From the NCBI RefSeq assembly GCF_001613365.1, contig NZ_BDCF01000009.1, forward strand, positions 186,001-250,000: DNA of 64,000 bases, read 5' to 3'. This DNA comes from Nocardia xishanensis NBRC 101358. Its GTDB lineage: Bacteria; Actinomycetota; Actinomycetes; Mycobacteriales; Mycobacteriaceae. This document shows, piece by piece, positions 8,348 to 17,781 of the stretch. A program made the position numbers and the translations under genes. A model generated the notes under the pieces. It saw only the letters and a list, made by a program, of their open reading frames with translations, was not told the DNA's origin and searched no databases. How positions within the stretch are numbered: position 1 is the stretch's first letter; each line of letters starts with the position of its first letter.

Positions 8348-9838
8348 ATGCCTTCAAAACCCACCACTCGCTGGCAGGTGAGTGGTTATCGCTTCCTGGT
8401 TCGGCGGATGGAGCACGCACTGGTGCGCCGGGACGTCCGCATGCTGCACGATCCGATGCGCTCGCAGTCCCGCGCCTACGCGGCGGGTCTCGTGCTGGCC
8501 TGCGTCGTGCTCGCGGGTTGCGGCATCCTCGCGCTGCTCCGCCCGCAGGACAAGATCAACAACAATGTGCTGCTGATCGGCAAGGAATCCGGCGGCGTCT
8601 ACGTGGTGATCGACGGTGTGGTGCACCCGGCGCTGAACCTGGCCTCGGCCCGCCTCGCCTCCGGTGAGTCGGGCAAGGCGGTGATCGTCAAGGAGTCCGA
8701 ACTCGGCAAGAAGCCGCGCGGCCAGCTGATCGGAATCCCAGGCGCGCCAGCGGCTTTGCGCTACGACAAGGACGGCAAGGGCCGGGCATGGACCGTCTGC
8801 GACGTGATGAAGGTCGACGGTTCCAAGGACCTCACCACCACTGTCCTCGCGGGCGATCTGGAGCTCGGTGAGAAGGCCTCGGCGCTGCCCGCGGACCAGG
8901 CGCTGCTGGTGAAGGTGAAGGAGCAGGCGTACCTGGTCTACAACGAGACCCGCGCCCGCGTCGACATGACCGACCGCAGGGTGACCGACGCGCTCGGCAT
9001 CACCGGCGCCACCCCTCGTCCGGTCAGCGAGGGACTGATCAACGCGATTCCCGAAGTGCCGCAGATCATTCCGCCGAAGATCAACGATCCCGGCGCGAGC
9101 GTGAGCTACCCGATCGGCGGGCATCGCGTTGGCGACGTGGTGCAGGTGTCCAGCGAGCCGGACGTGGATTACGTGGTGCTCCAGGACGGTCTGCAGCAGG
9201 TGTCCAAGCTGACCGCCGACATCATCGGCAACACCCACCGCCCGTCGTCGAGCAACACCGTCATCGCCCAGACCGACAAGGTGAGCGCACCGCCCGCCAG
9301 ATCGCTTGCGGTGGACACCTATCCGCGGTCGCGGCCGAGCATCGTCGAGGTCAAGGACCGTCCGATCAGCTGCCTTTCGTGGAAGCCGAACCCGGCCGCC
9401 GCCGACAACAAGGACGGCGGCAAGCGCGCCGATCTCTCGGTGATCGCGGGCGTCGCGCTACCGATGCCGGACAAGGCGAAGGCGGTGCCGCTGGCCCAAG
9501 CGGACGGATCGGGGCCGAACGCGGACTCGGTGTACGTGCCGCCAGGCACCGGCGTGTTCGTCCAGACCACCGGCATCGAACCCGACAGCAGGCGCAAGGA
9601 TTCCCTCTTCTACGTCGCCGACACCGGTGTCCGCTACGGCATCAAGAACGCCGACGCGCAGAAGGCACTCGGCATGGACGCCGAAGCCGGGGTGAAACCC
9701 GAGCCCGCGCCTTGGCCGATCATCGGTCTGCTCGCCAACGGGCCCACCCTCGGGCGTGAGGAAGCGATGGTGGCGCACGACGGTGTCGCGCCAGACCCGT
9801 CACCGGCTGCCAAGCCTGTCGGCAATCAGCAGAAGTAG
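8348..9838 (+). CDS. eccB: Type VII secretion core protein EccB (ESX-4)
   Basis: A 496-residue EccB. The N-terminus has the family hallmark RWQVSGYRFLVRRMEHALVRRD, then one membrane helix (AYAAGLVLACVVLAGCGILAL), then a large extracytoplasmic repeat domain with segments such as GESGKAVIVKESELG and IPGAPAALR. Cysteines near 150 and 340 (TVCDVM, PISCLSW) likely form the conserved disulfide. EccB forms the periplasmic crown of the ESX complex above the EccC/EccD membrane part. The start has a strong GGGGGAGG site. It converges with the channel gene, only 12 bases apart. Confidence 0.93.
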   Translation: MPSKPTTRWQVSGYRFLVRRMEHALVRRDVRMLHDPMRSQSRAYAAGLVLACVVLAGCGILALLRPQDKINNNVLLIGKESGGVYVVIDGVVHPALNLASARLASGESGKAVIVKESELGKKPRGQLIGIPGAPAALRYDKDGKGRAWTVCDVMKVDGSKDLTTTVLAGDLELGEKASALPADQALLVKVKEQAYLVYNETRARVDMTDRRVTDALGITGATPRPVSEGLINAIPEVPQIIPPKINDPGASVSYPIGGHRVGDVVQVSSEPDVDYVVLQDGLQQVSKLTADIIGNTHRPSSSNTVIAQTDKVSAPPARSLAVDTYPRSRPSIVEVKDRPISCLSWKPNPAAADNKDGGKRADLSVIAGVALPMPDKAKAVPLAQADGSGPNADSVYVPPGTGVFVQTTGIEPDSRRKDSLFYVADTGVRYGIKNADAQKALGMDAEAGVKPEPAPWPIIGLLANGPTLGREEAMVAHDGVAPDPSPAAKPVGNQQK

Positions 9839-9850
9839 TGGTCCGCCGGG

Positions 9851-10597
9851 TCAGCGCCGGTCGGCGTCGGCTTCGCGCAGGGTGGCGACTTCGCCGCGGA
9901 GCGCGCGGACTTCGTCCAGCAGCACGGCGATCTCCCGATCGGTGCGCTCGGTGCTGGCCTCGACGGACTTCAGCTGGTCGATCACCCAGCTCGTCGTGGT
10001 GCCGATCGCGAAGCTGATCAGGCCGATACCGAAGGTCATCAGGATCAAGGAGATCAAGCGGCCCTCGGTGGTCACCGGGTAGATGTCGCCGTAGCCGACG
10101 GTGGTCACCGAGACCGCCGACCACCACAGCGCGTCACCGAAATCGGTGACCTTGCTGTCGGCCGCACCGTACTCGGCATCGAAGAACGCCAGGCTGCACA
10201 GCAGCAGGATCAGTGTCGAGCTGGCGCCGACGAACACCGCGAGCCGGGCGCGCGTGACGGTGTTGCGATTCAACGTGTCCAACAGCAGCAGCGCCGCCCG
10301 CAACAGCCGCAGCGGGCGGAACGGCGGCAGCGCCACGATCAGCAACTCCAGCGGATGACGCCGCACGAACCGGAGCCGGTCCGTCGACAGCCACAGCCGC
10401 ACCCCGAAGTCGACCGCGAACAGCGCCCAGATCAGGACGTCGACACCGGTCAGCCAGGAGTCGAGCCGCGGCGAGGCGCCGGTGTCGAGCACGTGCCACG
10501 CGTAGACGCCGAGGAACGTCACCGCCAACGCCATCATCGGGACGTTGGTGGCGCGTTCCCACGCCTGCCTGCGGGTCGGTTGTCGAGAGTCGGTCAT
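9851..10597 (-). CDS. Voltage-gated-like potassium channel
   Basis: About 248 residues with several membrane helices. An N-terminal S1-S4-like part includes an arginine-rich segment (LPPFRPLRLLRAALLLLDTLNRN), and a pore loop carries the K+ selectivity filter VTTVGYGDIYPVT. A final helix (LISLILMTFGIGLISFAIGT) leads into a C-terminal coiled coil (EVRALRGEVATLREADADRR) suited to tetramer assembly. There is no RCK domain. The start MTDSRQPTRR is chosen over a longer frame of low-complexity sequence. It lies inside the ESX-4 cluster, between eccB and mycP, where M. tuberculosis has no gene. Confidence 0.88.
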   Translation of the reverse strand: MTDSRQPTRRQAWERATNVPMMALAVTFLGVYAWHVLDTGASPRLDSWLTGVDVLIWALFAVDFGVRLWLSTDRLRFVRRHPLELLIVALPPFRPLRLLRAALLLLDTLNRNTVTRARLAVFVGASSTLILLLCSLAFFDAEYGAADSKVTDFGDALWWSAVSVTTVGYGDIYPVTTEGRLISLILMTFGIGLISFAIGTTTSWVIDQLKSVEASTERTDREIAVLLDEVRALRGEVATLREADADRR

Positions 10598-10694
10598 GGA
10601 ACTGCCTACGTGCCTGGTGGAAGGTCCGCCGCGCCCTCGGGCGCGAACTTTCGCAGACACTACGCGAGACCGATCCGCCCCCGCGGGCGGGCGG

Positions 10695-12104
10695 TTACAT
10701 ATCGTCCGAGGTGACGCCGAAGCGGCGGCGGATCGGGAACGACGCGAGATAGCCGAGGATCAACGCGGTCGCGATGACACCGGTGCCGATCAGCGCGACA
10801 TTGCGCGCGGTGTTGTCCGGCGGCGGTGGCGGCGCGGGCACCGCGAGCTGTTCGCTCCTCGGCGGTGTCGGCCGCTTCGGCGGCAGCTTGTCCGGCACCG
10901 CGTTGGTCAACGCCGCGATCGGGTCGACCGCGCCATAGCCGATGTACTGGTTCCAGCCTTCGGCGGGCGCGTGCGCGGTGGCTTGGATGCGCCGGATGAC
11001 CTCGCGCGCGCTCATTTCCGGGAAGCGAGCCCGCACCAGCGCGACGACACCGGAGACCAGCGGAGTGGCGAAGCTGGTACCGCTGATCGGGTTCTGCTGT
11101 CCGCGCTGATCGACCGCGCCGATGGCGGTGCCGTCGCCGCGCGGGTTCAGCGAGATCATGTTCTCGCCGGTCGCGGCCACGCTCAGCCATGGGCCCGGCA
11201 CGGTGAACTTGGACGGCGAGCCGTTCTGGTCGATCGAGCCGACCGCGAGCACATAGTCGTCCCAGCGCGCCGGGCTGACGTTGACCTGCACGTTGCTCCA
11301 CGGATCCGACGTGGGATCGAGCGGGTCGATCACCTTGTTCACCGGCTTGCACGGCTCGCTGTCGTTGTTGCCCGCGGCGGCGACCACCACGACATTGCTG
11401 TCGAGCGCGTACTGCAGCGCGGCGCCGATCGATCCGTCGACCTCGTTCGACGAGCCGCACCACACCTCGGAGATGTTGATGACGGTCGCGCCCTTGTCCA
11501 CCGCGCGCACGATCGCCGACGCCATGGTCGCGAGGGTGCCGTAGCCGTCGGGCATGGCGTCGGGAGCCTTGTTCCTGGAAGCGCCTTCGCGCTGATACAT
11601 CTTGCTGGTCTGGCGGATGCTGATGATGCGCGCCTCCGGCGCCACACCGGCGAAGCCTTGGCCGTCGACCTGCGAGGCCGCGATCAGCCCGGCGACGAAT
11701 GTGCCGTGGCCGTCGCAGTCTTCGGTGCCGTCCCCGCCCGCGGCCACGAAATCGCCGCCCGCCTCCATGCCGGGCAGCCGGGGGTGCCGCGCCACGCCGG
11801 TGTCGATGACCGCGACCACCTGGCCCTCGCCCTTGGAGAACTTCCAGGCGTGCTCGAGATCGAGCGCACGCTGTGCCGCGGGAATGGTCGGTCCGTCGCC
11901 ACCGGTCACGATGTCGGCGCAGTTCGAGTTCGGCGGGCGTTCGGTCTTCTCCGGCGGCGCGGCGGGCTCGCCTGCAGGCCGCAGCCCGGGATTCACCGCT
12001 GGTGGCCGATCGGCATGCGCCACACCGTATCCGGAGCCGACGCCGAAGGATGCGGAAAGGCCGAGCGTCACCGCGACCGCGGCGACGCGCCAGTGCGCGT
12101 TCAC
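10695..12104 (-). CDS. mycP: Mycosin, membrane-anchored subtilisin-like protease of ESX-4
   Basis: A 469-residue subtilase. It has an N-terminal signal peptide, the catalytic triad Asp101 (VIDTGVARHP), His133 (DGHGTFVAG) and Ser344 (SGTSFATPL), the oxyanion Asn in AAGNN, then a Pro-rich linker and a C-terminal membrane helix (VALIGTGVIATALILGYLA). Mycosins cap the periplasmic face of the ESX complex and are needed for its stability and for substrate processing. The GTG start overlaps the eccD stop by four bases, so the two are translationally coupled, as for Rv3448-Rv3449. Confidence 0.94.
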   Translation of the reverse strand: MNAHWRVAAVAVTLGLSASFGVGSGYGVAHADRPPAVNPGLRPAGEPAAPPEKTERPPNSNCADIVTGGDGPTIPAAQRALDLEHAWKFSKGEGQVVAVIDTGVARHPRLPGMEAGGDFVAAGGDGTEDCDGHGTFVAGLIAASQVDGQGFAGVAPEARIISIRQTSKMYQREGASRNKAPDAMPDGYGTLATMASAIVRAVDKGATVINISEVWCGSSNEVDGSIGAALQYALDSNVVVVAAAGNNDSEPCKPVNKVIDPLDPTSDPWSNVQVNVSPARWDDYVLAVGSIDQNGSPSKFTVPGPWLSVAATGENMISLNPRGDGTAIGAVDQRGQQNPISGTSFATPLVSGVVALVRARFPEMSAREVIRRIQATAHAPAEGWNQYIGYGAVDPIAALTNAVPDKLPPKRPTPPRSEQLAVPAPPPPPDNTARNVALIGTGVIATALILGYLASFPIRRRFGVTSDDM

Positions 12105-13567
12105 AGCCCGCGGACGAGGGAGTAGAGCGAGGCCACCCAGAACACCAGCGGCAGCACCGCCGCGACGAACGCGTACTCGAGCAGCTCGACGCCGCGGCGC
12201 ATCGGCGGCGTCGCCGTCTGGTTCGGGATGATGATGCCCAGGATCAGCGCGGCCACCAGGATCAGCATCGCCGCGCCGAAGATGGCCAGCGGCATGTCCA
12301 TTTCGAAACTCGCGCCGATCAACATGATCAGCACGATCGACGCGCCGCCCGCGATCAGCACGACAGCCTGCTCGGCGCCCGCGTAGGTACGGCTGCGGAA
12401 CATCAGCACCGCGGCGCAGACCAGCGCCAGCGCGATGCCCTGCCAGTACGGGTCGCCCGACTCGGGATCGGTGGCGGCCAGCGCGCCCGCGACGGTGACC
12501 AGCGTGGTCGCGGAGACCAGGCCGGCGAGGTACATCCTGGCCCGTTCCGACTTCACCCGCAGCACCTCCATGGTGGGCAGCGCGCGGTGGTCGTCTGGAT
12601 CGTCCTCGGTGGGGTCGATCGGGGTGCCGGGCGAAGGCACCGGCGGCAACGGCAGTTTCGCCAACAGCATCGAAACCCGTGGCGACAGCGAAAGACCCGC
12701 GAGTCCGAGCGCCGCGGCCACCGCGCCGATGGCCTTCAGCGGCTGATCGGTGAGCAGCCCGACCAGCGCTGCGGGCACCGCGTACACCGCGAGCGTGGCC
12801 GCGCCGATGAACAGCGCGAGACCGACGCCGGTGACGCGCCACGCCAGGATAGCGGTCGCCCCCACGAGCACCGCTCCGAGCAGAATGTGCGCCCAGCCGT
12901 AATGATCTGGTACATAGAGCATTCCGGCCGTGAAGGCGGCGGGAAGCGCGCAGCCGCCGAGAACGAGCGCGGTCCGCGTGTCGCCGTACATCCGGCTCAG
13001 CACCATGCCCGCGACGACGAGCAGAATGGCCACCGCCAGTGCGATCGAACCGCTGACCCACTCCGGTAGCTCCTCCGGCGCGAGCAACAGGCCGAGGCAG
13101 CCGACGATCATCGTCAGCGCGGCCAGCACGGAGCCGGTGATCCGCGCGACCTTCGGGGTCCAGCTGCGGTAGTGGTCGGTGTCCGCGATCGCGACGTTGT
13201 ACATGATGTCGTCGAACAGCGGTGTCGGCGCGGTGTGCGAAGCGCTCTCCAGCATCAGGAGTTCGCCGTCGCGCACGCCGTGCTCACCGAGGCTGAGCGA
13301 GTTGGAGAACGGCGGGTGGCCGATTCTGGCCAGCACCCACTCGGCGGGCTCGAAGCGCTCGCCGTCGTTGTCGAAGTCGTTGGTACGGCTGTGCTGAGCG
13401 ACCATGTCGACGACGCTCGGGATGACCAGCGCGACCGGCACGTCAACCGGAATCGCCATGTCCACCTGGGTGTGCTTCGCCAGGATCGTCACCCGCGCCA
13501 GATCCGGCGCACGGACGATACCGCGCGAGGAGTCTTCGTCGATATGGTCAAGTCGCGCGTGCGTCAA
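12101..13567 (-). CDS. eccD: Type VII secretion integral membrane protein EccD (ESX-4)
   Basis: A 488-residue protein: an N-terminal ubiquitin-like domain (about residues 20-105, starting ARVTILAKHTQVDMAIPVDV) followed by about eleven membrane helices that form the pore-side vestibule of the ESX complex. It starts at TTG, preceded closely by a GGGGGAAG ribosome site. It is divergent from eccC and coupled to mycP downstream. The arrangement eccD-mycP against eccC matches Rv3447c-Rv3449 in M. tuberculosis, which supports assignment to ESX-4 rather than to ESX-1, -2, -3 or -5. Confidence 0.94.
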   Translation of the reverse strand: MTHARLDHIDEDSSRGIVRAPDLARVTILAKHTQVDMAIPVDVPVALVIPSVVDMVAQHSRTNDFDNDGERFEPAEWVLARIGHPPFSNSLSLGEHGVRDGELLMLESASHTAPTPLFDDIMYNVAIADTDHYRSWTPKVARITGSVLAALTMIVGCLGLLLAPEELPEWVSGSIALAVAILLVVAGMVLSRMYGDTRTALVLGGCALPAAFTAGMLYVPDHYGWAHILLGAVLVGATAILAWRVTGVGLALFIGAATLAVYAVPAALVGLLTDQPLKAIGAVAAALGLAGLSLSPRVSMLLAKLPLPPVPSPGTPIDPTEDDPDDHRALPTMEVLRVKSERARMYLAGLVSATTLVTVAGALAATDPESGDPYWQGIALALVCAAVLMFRSRTYAGAEQAVVLIAGGASIVLIMLIGASFEMDMPLAIFGAAMLILVAALILGIIIPNQTATPPMRRGVELLEYAFVAAVLPLVFWVASLYSLVRGL

Positions 13568-13737
13568 ACTTCCCCCAACCTGGTGTTCTACCTCGATTTT
13601 CCGCTGACCCGTCGCGCTGGGGGGCGAGCTTGCGACCCTGACGTCGGGGCAGCAGAATGCAGGTCGAACTGTACGACATGTCGGCGGTGGCCTCTACACT
13701 GAGCCCGAAGTCGCAGCATGTGAAAAGGGGGGAATTC
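13568..13737. promoter_or_regulatory. eccD-eccC divergent promoter region
   Basis: A 170-base spacer. A possible -10 for eccC is TACACT at 13694. GGGGGGAA precedes the eccC TTG start and GGGGGAAG precedes the eccD TTG start. No clear operator is visible. Confidence 0.35.
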
Positions 13738-16700
13738 TTGAGCACCGTCCGGTTCCAGCGCCGTGCTCGTCGGGAGATGCCGCGTACGCCGGGTGGCGAG
13801 GTCACCCTCCAGCCGCCGCCCGAAATCCCAAGGGTCACACCGGGCAATCTGCTGATGAAGCTGATGCCCGTCGTGATGGTCATCGGCATGGTCGGCATGA
13901 TGGCGCTGATGTTCACGCAGGGCGGCGGTATCGCGTCGAACCCGATGAGCATGATGTTCCCGGTCATGATGCTGTTCTCCATGGTCGGCATGTTCGCGGG
14001 CCAAGGCGGCGGCAAGGGCCAGAAGGCCGCCGAGGCGAACGAGGATCGCAAGGACTACCTGCGGTACCTGGACCAGGTGCGCAAGGACGTCGACGAGACC
14101 GCCAAACAGCAACGCGCATCGGTGGAATGGAGCCACCCCGAACCCGGGCTGATCTGGATGCTCGCGGGTACGAGCCGCATGTGGGAGCGCCGCGCGGGGG
14201 ACAAGGACTTCTGCCACGCCCGCATCGGCATCGGCGGGCAGCGCCTCGCCACCCGGCTCGTCGCGCCGGAGACCGGCCCGGTCGAGGAATTGGAACCGAT
14301 CGCCGCGGTGTCGCTGCGCCGTTTCGTGCGCGCCCACTCGACGGTGCCCGACCTGCCGACCGCGATCGCGGTGAAGGGTTTCGCGACCATCGCGCTGGAC
14401 GGCGACCGGGCCGAGGCGCGCGACATGGTGCGCGCGATGTTGTTGCAGCTGTGCATGTTCCAGGGTCCCGACCAGGTGCTCGTCGCGGTCGTCTGCGGCC
14501 CTGACACCGCGCGCGAGTGGGAGTGGACCAAGTGGCTGCCGCACACCCAGCATCCCGACGCCCAGGACGGCATCGGCACCCAGCGCATGTTCTACGGCTC
14601 GATCCGGGAGGCCACCGCCAGTCTGCATCCGCTGCTGGCCAATCGCGTCCGCTATTCGCGTAACCAGCCCGCGAACGCCGGTCTCGTGCAGGTCATCATC
14701 GTGGTCGACGGCGGTCTGCTCGAGGCGGAGGACGACCATCTGCGCGAATCCGGGTACGAGGGCGTCACCATCATCGATCTGTGCGGATACGCGCCGCGGC
14801 TGGCGGTTTCGCGCGGCATCAAGATGATCGTCGAGAACGGCGAGTGCGTCGGCCGCGGCGCCACCGGCAACCAGGAGCGGTTCGCGCTCATCGACCGGGT
14901 CAGCGCGCACCAAGCGCAGCAGGCCGCGCGCAGGCTCGCGCCGTACCGCGCAGCCACCCAGCGCAGCAGCGACGTGGAAACCGAGGACGCCGAGGTCATC
15001 TCGACGTGGGCGCAGCTGATGAGCCTCGGCGACATCGGCTCGTTCAACCCGGAGAGCGCCTGGCGTCCGCGCTACGGCAGGGAGCGGCTGCGCGTCGCGT
15101 TCGGTGTCGACGCCGCCGGTCTGCCCATCGAGCTCGATATCAAGGAAGCCGCCGAGAACGGCATGGGCCCGCACGGTCTGTGCATCGGCGCCACCGGTTC
15201 CGGTAAGTCCGAGTTCCTGCGCACCCTGGTACTGAGCCTGCTCGCCACCCATTCGCCCGATCAGCTCAACCTGGTGCTCGTCGACTTCAAGGGTGGTGCG
15301 ACGTTCCTCGGTCTGGAAGGCGTGCCGCACGTCGCGGCCGTCATCACCAACCTCGAGGAAGAGGCCGACCTCGTCGACCGTATGAAGGACGCGCTGGCCG
15401 GTGAGATGAACCGCCGCCAGGAAGTGCTGCGCCAAGCGGGCAACTTCGCCAACGTCTCCGAATACGAGAAAGCCCGCGCGGCGGGCGCCGATCTCGATCC
15501 GCTGCCCGCGCTGTTCGTGGTGCTCGACGAGTTCTCCGAACTGCTCACCCAGCACCCGGATTTCGCCGAACTGTTCGTGATGATCGGCCGCCTCGGCCGC
15601 TCGCTGCACGTGCACCTGCTGCTCGCCTCGCAGCGGCTGGAGGAGGGCAAACTCAAGGGGCTCGAGAGCCACCTGTCCTACCGGATCGGTCTGAAGACGT
15701 TCTCCGCCAACGAATCCCGTCAGGTGCTCGGCGTCCCCGACGCTTACAACCTGCCCAACAGCCCCGGTGGCGGCTACCTCAAGTCCGACTCCGGCGAGAT
15801 CCAGCGGTTCCAGGCCTCCTACGTCTCTGGCGCGTACGTCGGCGGCGGCTCGCAGCGCGAGGTCACCCAGGCGGGCGTCGCCGGCGGCGAGATCGACGTG
15901 AAGGCAAGGCCTTTTACCGCCCATCACGTGGACTTCCGCGCCATCGACCGGGTTCCGCTGCCCTCGCAGGCCAACCACGAGCCGGAGGAGCACCGCACCG
16001 AAGAGGGCGAGCAGATCTCGAACCTCAACATGCTTGTCTCGCGCATCCGCGGCCACGGCCGTCCGGCGCACGAGATCTGGCTGCCGCCGCTCGAGGAGGC
16101 GCCGACCCTGGATCAGCTCATCCCGCGCTCGATCCTCACCGGCGAGTACTCGGCCGTCGCGACGCTGCGCGCGCCGATCGGCATCGTCGACCGCCCGTAC
16201 GACCAGCGTCGCGATCCCTTGGTCGTCGACCTCTCCGGTTCCCGAGGCAATGTCGCGGTGGTCGGCGGTCCGCAGTCCGGCAAGTCGACCGCGCTGCGCA
16301 CCATGATCATGGCGATGTCGATGACGCACACCGCCGAGCAGGTGCAGTTCTACTGCCTCGATTTCGGTGGCGGTACGTTGGCCAGCCTCGAGGGCCTGCC
16401 GCACGTCGGCTCGGTGGCCAGCCGTCTGGACGAGGACAAGGTCCGGCGCACCATCGCCGAGATGACCACCATCGTCCGCCAGCGCGAGGCGCGCTTCCGC
16501 CAGCTCGGCATCGAGTCGATGGCGGAGTTCCGTCGCCTGCGTTCGATGGATCCCTCCAGCAGTCCGGCCGCGGCCGGCGCGCACGAGGACCCGTTCGGCG
16601 ACGTCTTCCTGGTGATCGACGGCTTCGGCTCGATTCGCCAGGACTTCGACCCGCTCGAGCAGCCGATCATGAACCTCGCGGTGCAGGGTCTTTCGTATGG

Positions 16701-17781
16701 CGTGCACGTCGTCATCGCGCTGGCCCGCTGGGCCGAGGCCCGTCCCGCACTCAAGGATCAGATCGGCACCCGCATCGAGCTGCGGCTCGGTGACCCGATG
16801 GACTCCGACCTCGGCCGCAAGTTCGCGGCGCTGGTCCCGATGGGCCGCCCCGGCCGCGGTATGACGCCGGACTGCCTGCACATGCTGACCGGTCTGCCGC
16901 GCATCGACGGGAGCGCCGACCCGACCACGCTCGGCCAGGCCGTCGCCGACGCCGTCGCGACCATCGCGCGCCTGACCCCGGGCAGGCACGCGCCCGCCGC
17001 GCGCATGCTGCCCGAGGTACTGCCACGGGAGCAGCTGCTGCAACTGGCCGGGAATTGGCCATCGCAGCTCAACGCGGGCGTCAAGAACGTGCGAATCCCG
17101 CTCGGCATCAACGAATCCGAGCTCGCACCGGTCTACATCGACTTCAACGAGAGCCCGCACTTCGTCATCATCGGTGACACCGAGTCGGGCAAGACGACGC
17201 TGCTGCGCTCGATCATCGAGGGCATCGCCGCCGCCAACTCGCCGAACGAGGCCCGCTTCATCCTCGGCGACTACCGGCGCACCATGCTCGGCCTCGTGCC
17301 CGACGGCTACCTCGCCGGATACGGCTCCACCGCACCGCAATTCACGCAGAACATGAACGACCTGGCCGCCTACGTCGCCCAGCGCACGCCAGGCCCGGAT
17401 GTCACGCCGCAGCAGCTGCGCGAAAGGTCGTGGTGGAGCGGACCGGAATTGTTCGTCATCGTCGACGACTACGACCTGGTGGCCACCTCCATGGGCAACC
17501 CGGTCTCGGCCCTCGTCGAGCACCTGCCGCACGCCCGCGATCTCGGCTTCCACCTGATCGTCGCCCGCCGCGCGGGCGGTGCGAGCCGGGCAATGTACGA
17601 GGCCACCATGGCGCGAATGAAGGATCTCGGCTCGGCCGGTCTGATCATGAGCTGCCCGAAGGACGAGGGCGTGCTGATGGGCACGGTGCGGCCGAGCCCG
17701 CTGCCGCCCGGCCGCGGTACGTTCATCACCCGTAACGCTCAGGAGCTGATCCAGCTGGCATGGATGCCGGCGGCCGAGTGA
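13738..17781 (+). CDS. eccC: Type VII secretion FtsK/SpoIIIE ATPase EccC (ESX-4)
   Basis: A motor of about 1347 residues. Two N-terminal membrane helices rich in Met (LLMKLMPVVMVIGMVGMMAL and MMFPVMMLFSMVGMFAG) precede a DUF-type domain and three ATPase modules. P-loops are GATGSGKS near residue 484, GGPQSGKST near 843 and GDTESGKTT near 1146. The first module has Walker B-type segments (LNLVLVDFKGGATF, LFVVLDEFSELL). EccC recognises substrates through C-terminal signals and drives export. A TTG start is chosen for its GGGGGGAA site; the frame is open to an ATG at 13657. The next gene overlaps its stop by one base (TGATG). Confidence 0.95.
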   Translation: MSTVRFQRRARREMPRTPGGEVTLQPPPEIPRVTPGNLLMKLMPVVMVIGMVGMMALMFTQGGGIASNPMSMMFPVMMLFSMVGMFAGQGGGKGQKAAEANEDRKDYLRYLDQVRKDVDETAKQQRASVEWSHPEPGLIWMLAGTSRMWERRAGDKDFCHARIGIGGQRLATRLVAPETGPVEELEPIAAVSLRRFVRAHSTVPDLPTAIAVKGFATIALDGDRAEARDMVRAMLLQLCMFQGPDQVLVAVVCGPDTAREWEWTKWLPHTQHPDAQDGIGTQRMFYGSIREATASLHPLLANRVRYSRNQPANAGLVQVIIVVDGGLLEAEDDHLRESGYEGVTIIDLCGYAPRLAVSRGIKMIVENGECVGRGATGNQERFALIDRVSAHQAQQAARRLAPYRAATQRSSDVETEDAEVISTWAQLMSLGDIGSFNPESAWRPRYGRERLRVAFGVDAAGLPIELDIKEAAENGMGPHGLCIGATGSGKSEFLRTLVLSLLATHSPDQLNLVLVDFKGGATFLGLEGVPHVAAVITNLEEEADLVDRMKDALAGEMNRRQEVLRQAGNFANVSEYEKARAAGADLDPLPALFVVLDEFSELLTQHPDFAELFVMIGRLGRSLHVHLLLASQRLEEGKLKGLESHLSYRIGLKTFSANESRQVLGVPDAYNLPNSPGGGYLKSDSGEIQRFQASYVSGAYVGGGSQREVTQAGVAGGEIDVKARPFTAHHVDFRAIDRVPLPSQANHEPEEHRTEEGEQISNLNMLVSRIRGHGRPAHEIWLPPLEEAPTLDQLIPRSILTGEYSAVATLRAPIGIVDRPYDQRRDPLVVDLSGSRGNVAVVGGPQSGKSTALRTMIMAMSMTHTAEQVQFYCLDFGGGTLASLEGLPHVGSVASRLDEDKVRRTIAEMTTIVRQREARFRQLGIESMAEFRRLRSMDPSSSPAAAGAHEDPFGDVFLVIDGFGSIRQDFDPLEQPIMNLAVQGLSYGVHVVIALARWAEARPALKDQIGTRIELRLGDPMDSDLGRKFAALVPMGRPGRGMTPDCLHMLTGLPRIDGSADPTTLGQAVADAVATIARLTPGRHAPAARMLPEVLPREQLLQLAGNWPSQLNAGVKNVRIPLGINESELAPVYIDFNESPHFVIIGDTESGKTTLLRSIIEGIAAANSPNEARFILGDYRRTMLGLVPDGYLAGYGSTAPQFTQNMNDLAAYVAQRTPGPDVTPQQLRERSWWSGPELFVIVDDYDLVATSMGNPVSALVEHLPHARDLGFHLIVARRAGGASRAMYEATMARMKDLGSAGLIMSCPKDEGVLMGTVRPSPLPPGRGTFITRNAQELIQLAWMPAAE

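Noticed and set aside
13588..17553. Open frame of 1321 codons on the minus strand opposite eccC
   Set aside because: A GC-codon shadow of eccC: low-complexity His/Arg/Gly/Val-rich composition, no domain, and it lies exactly opposite a well-conserved gene.
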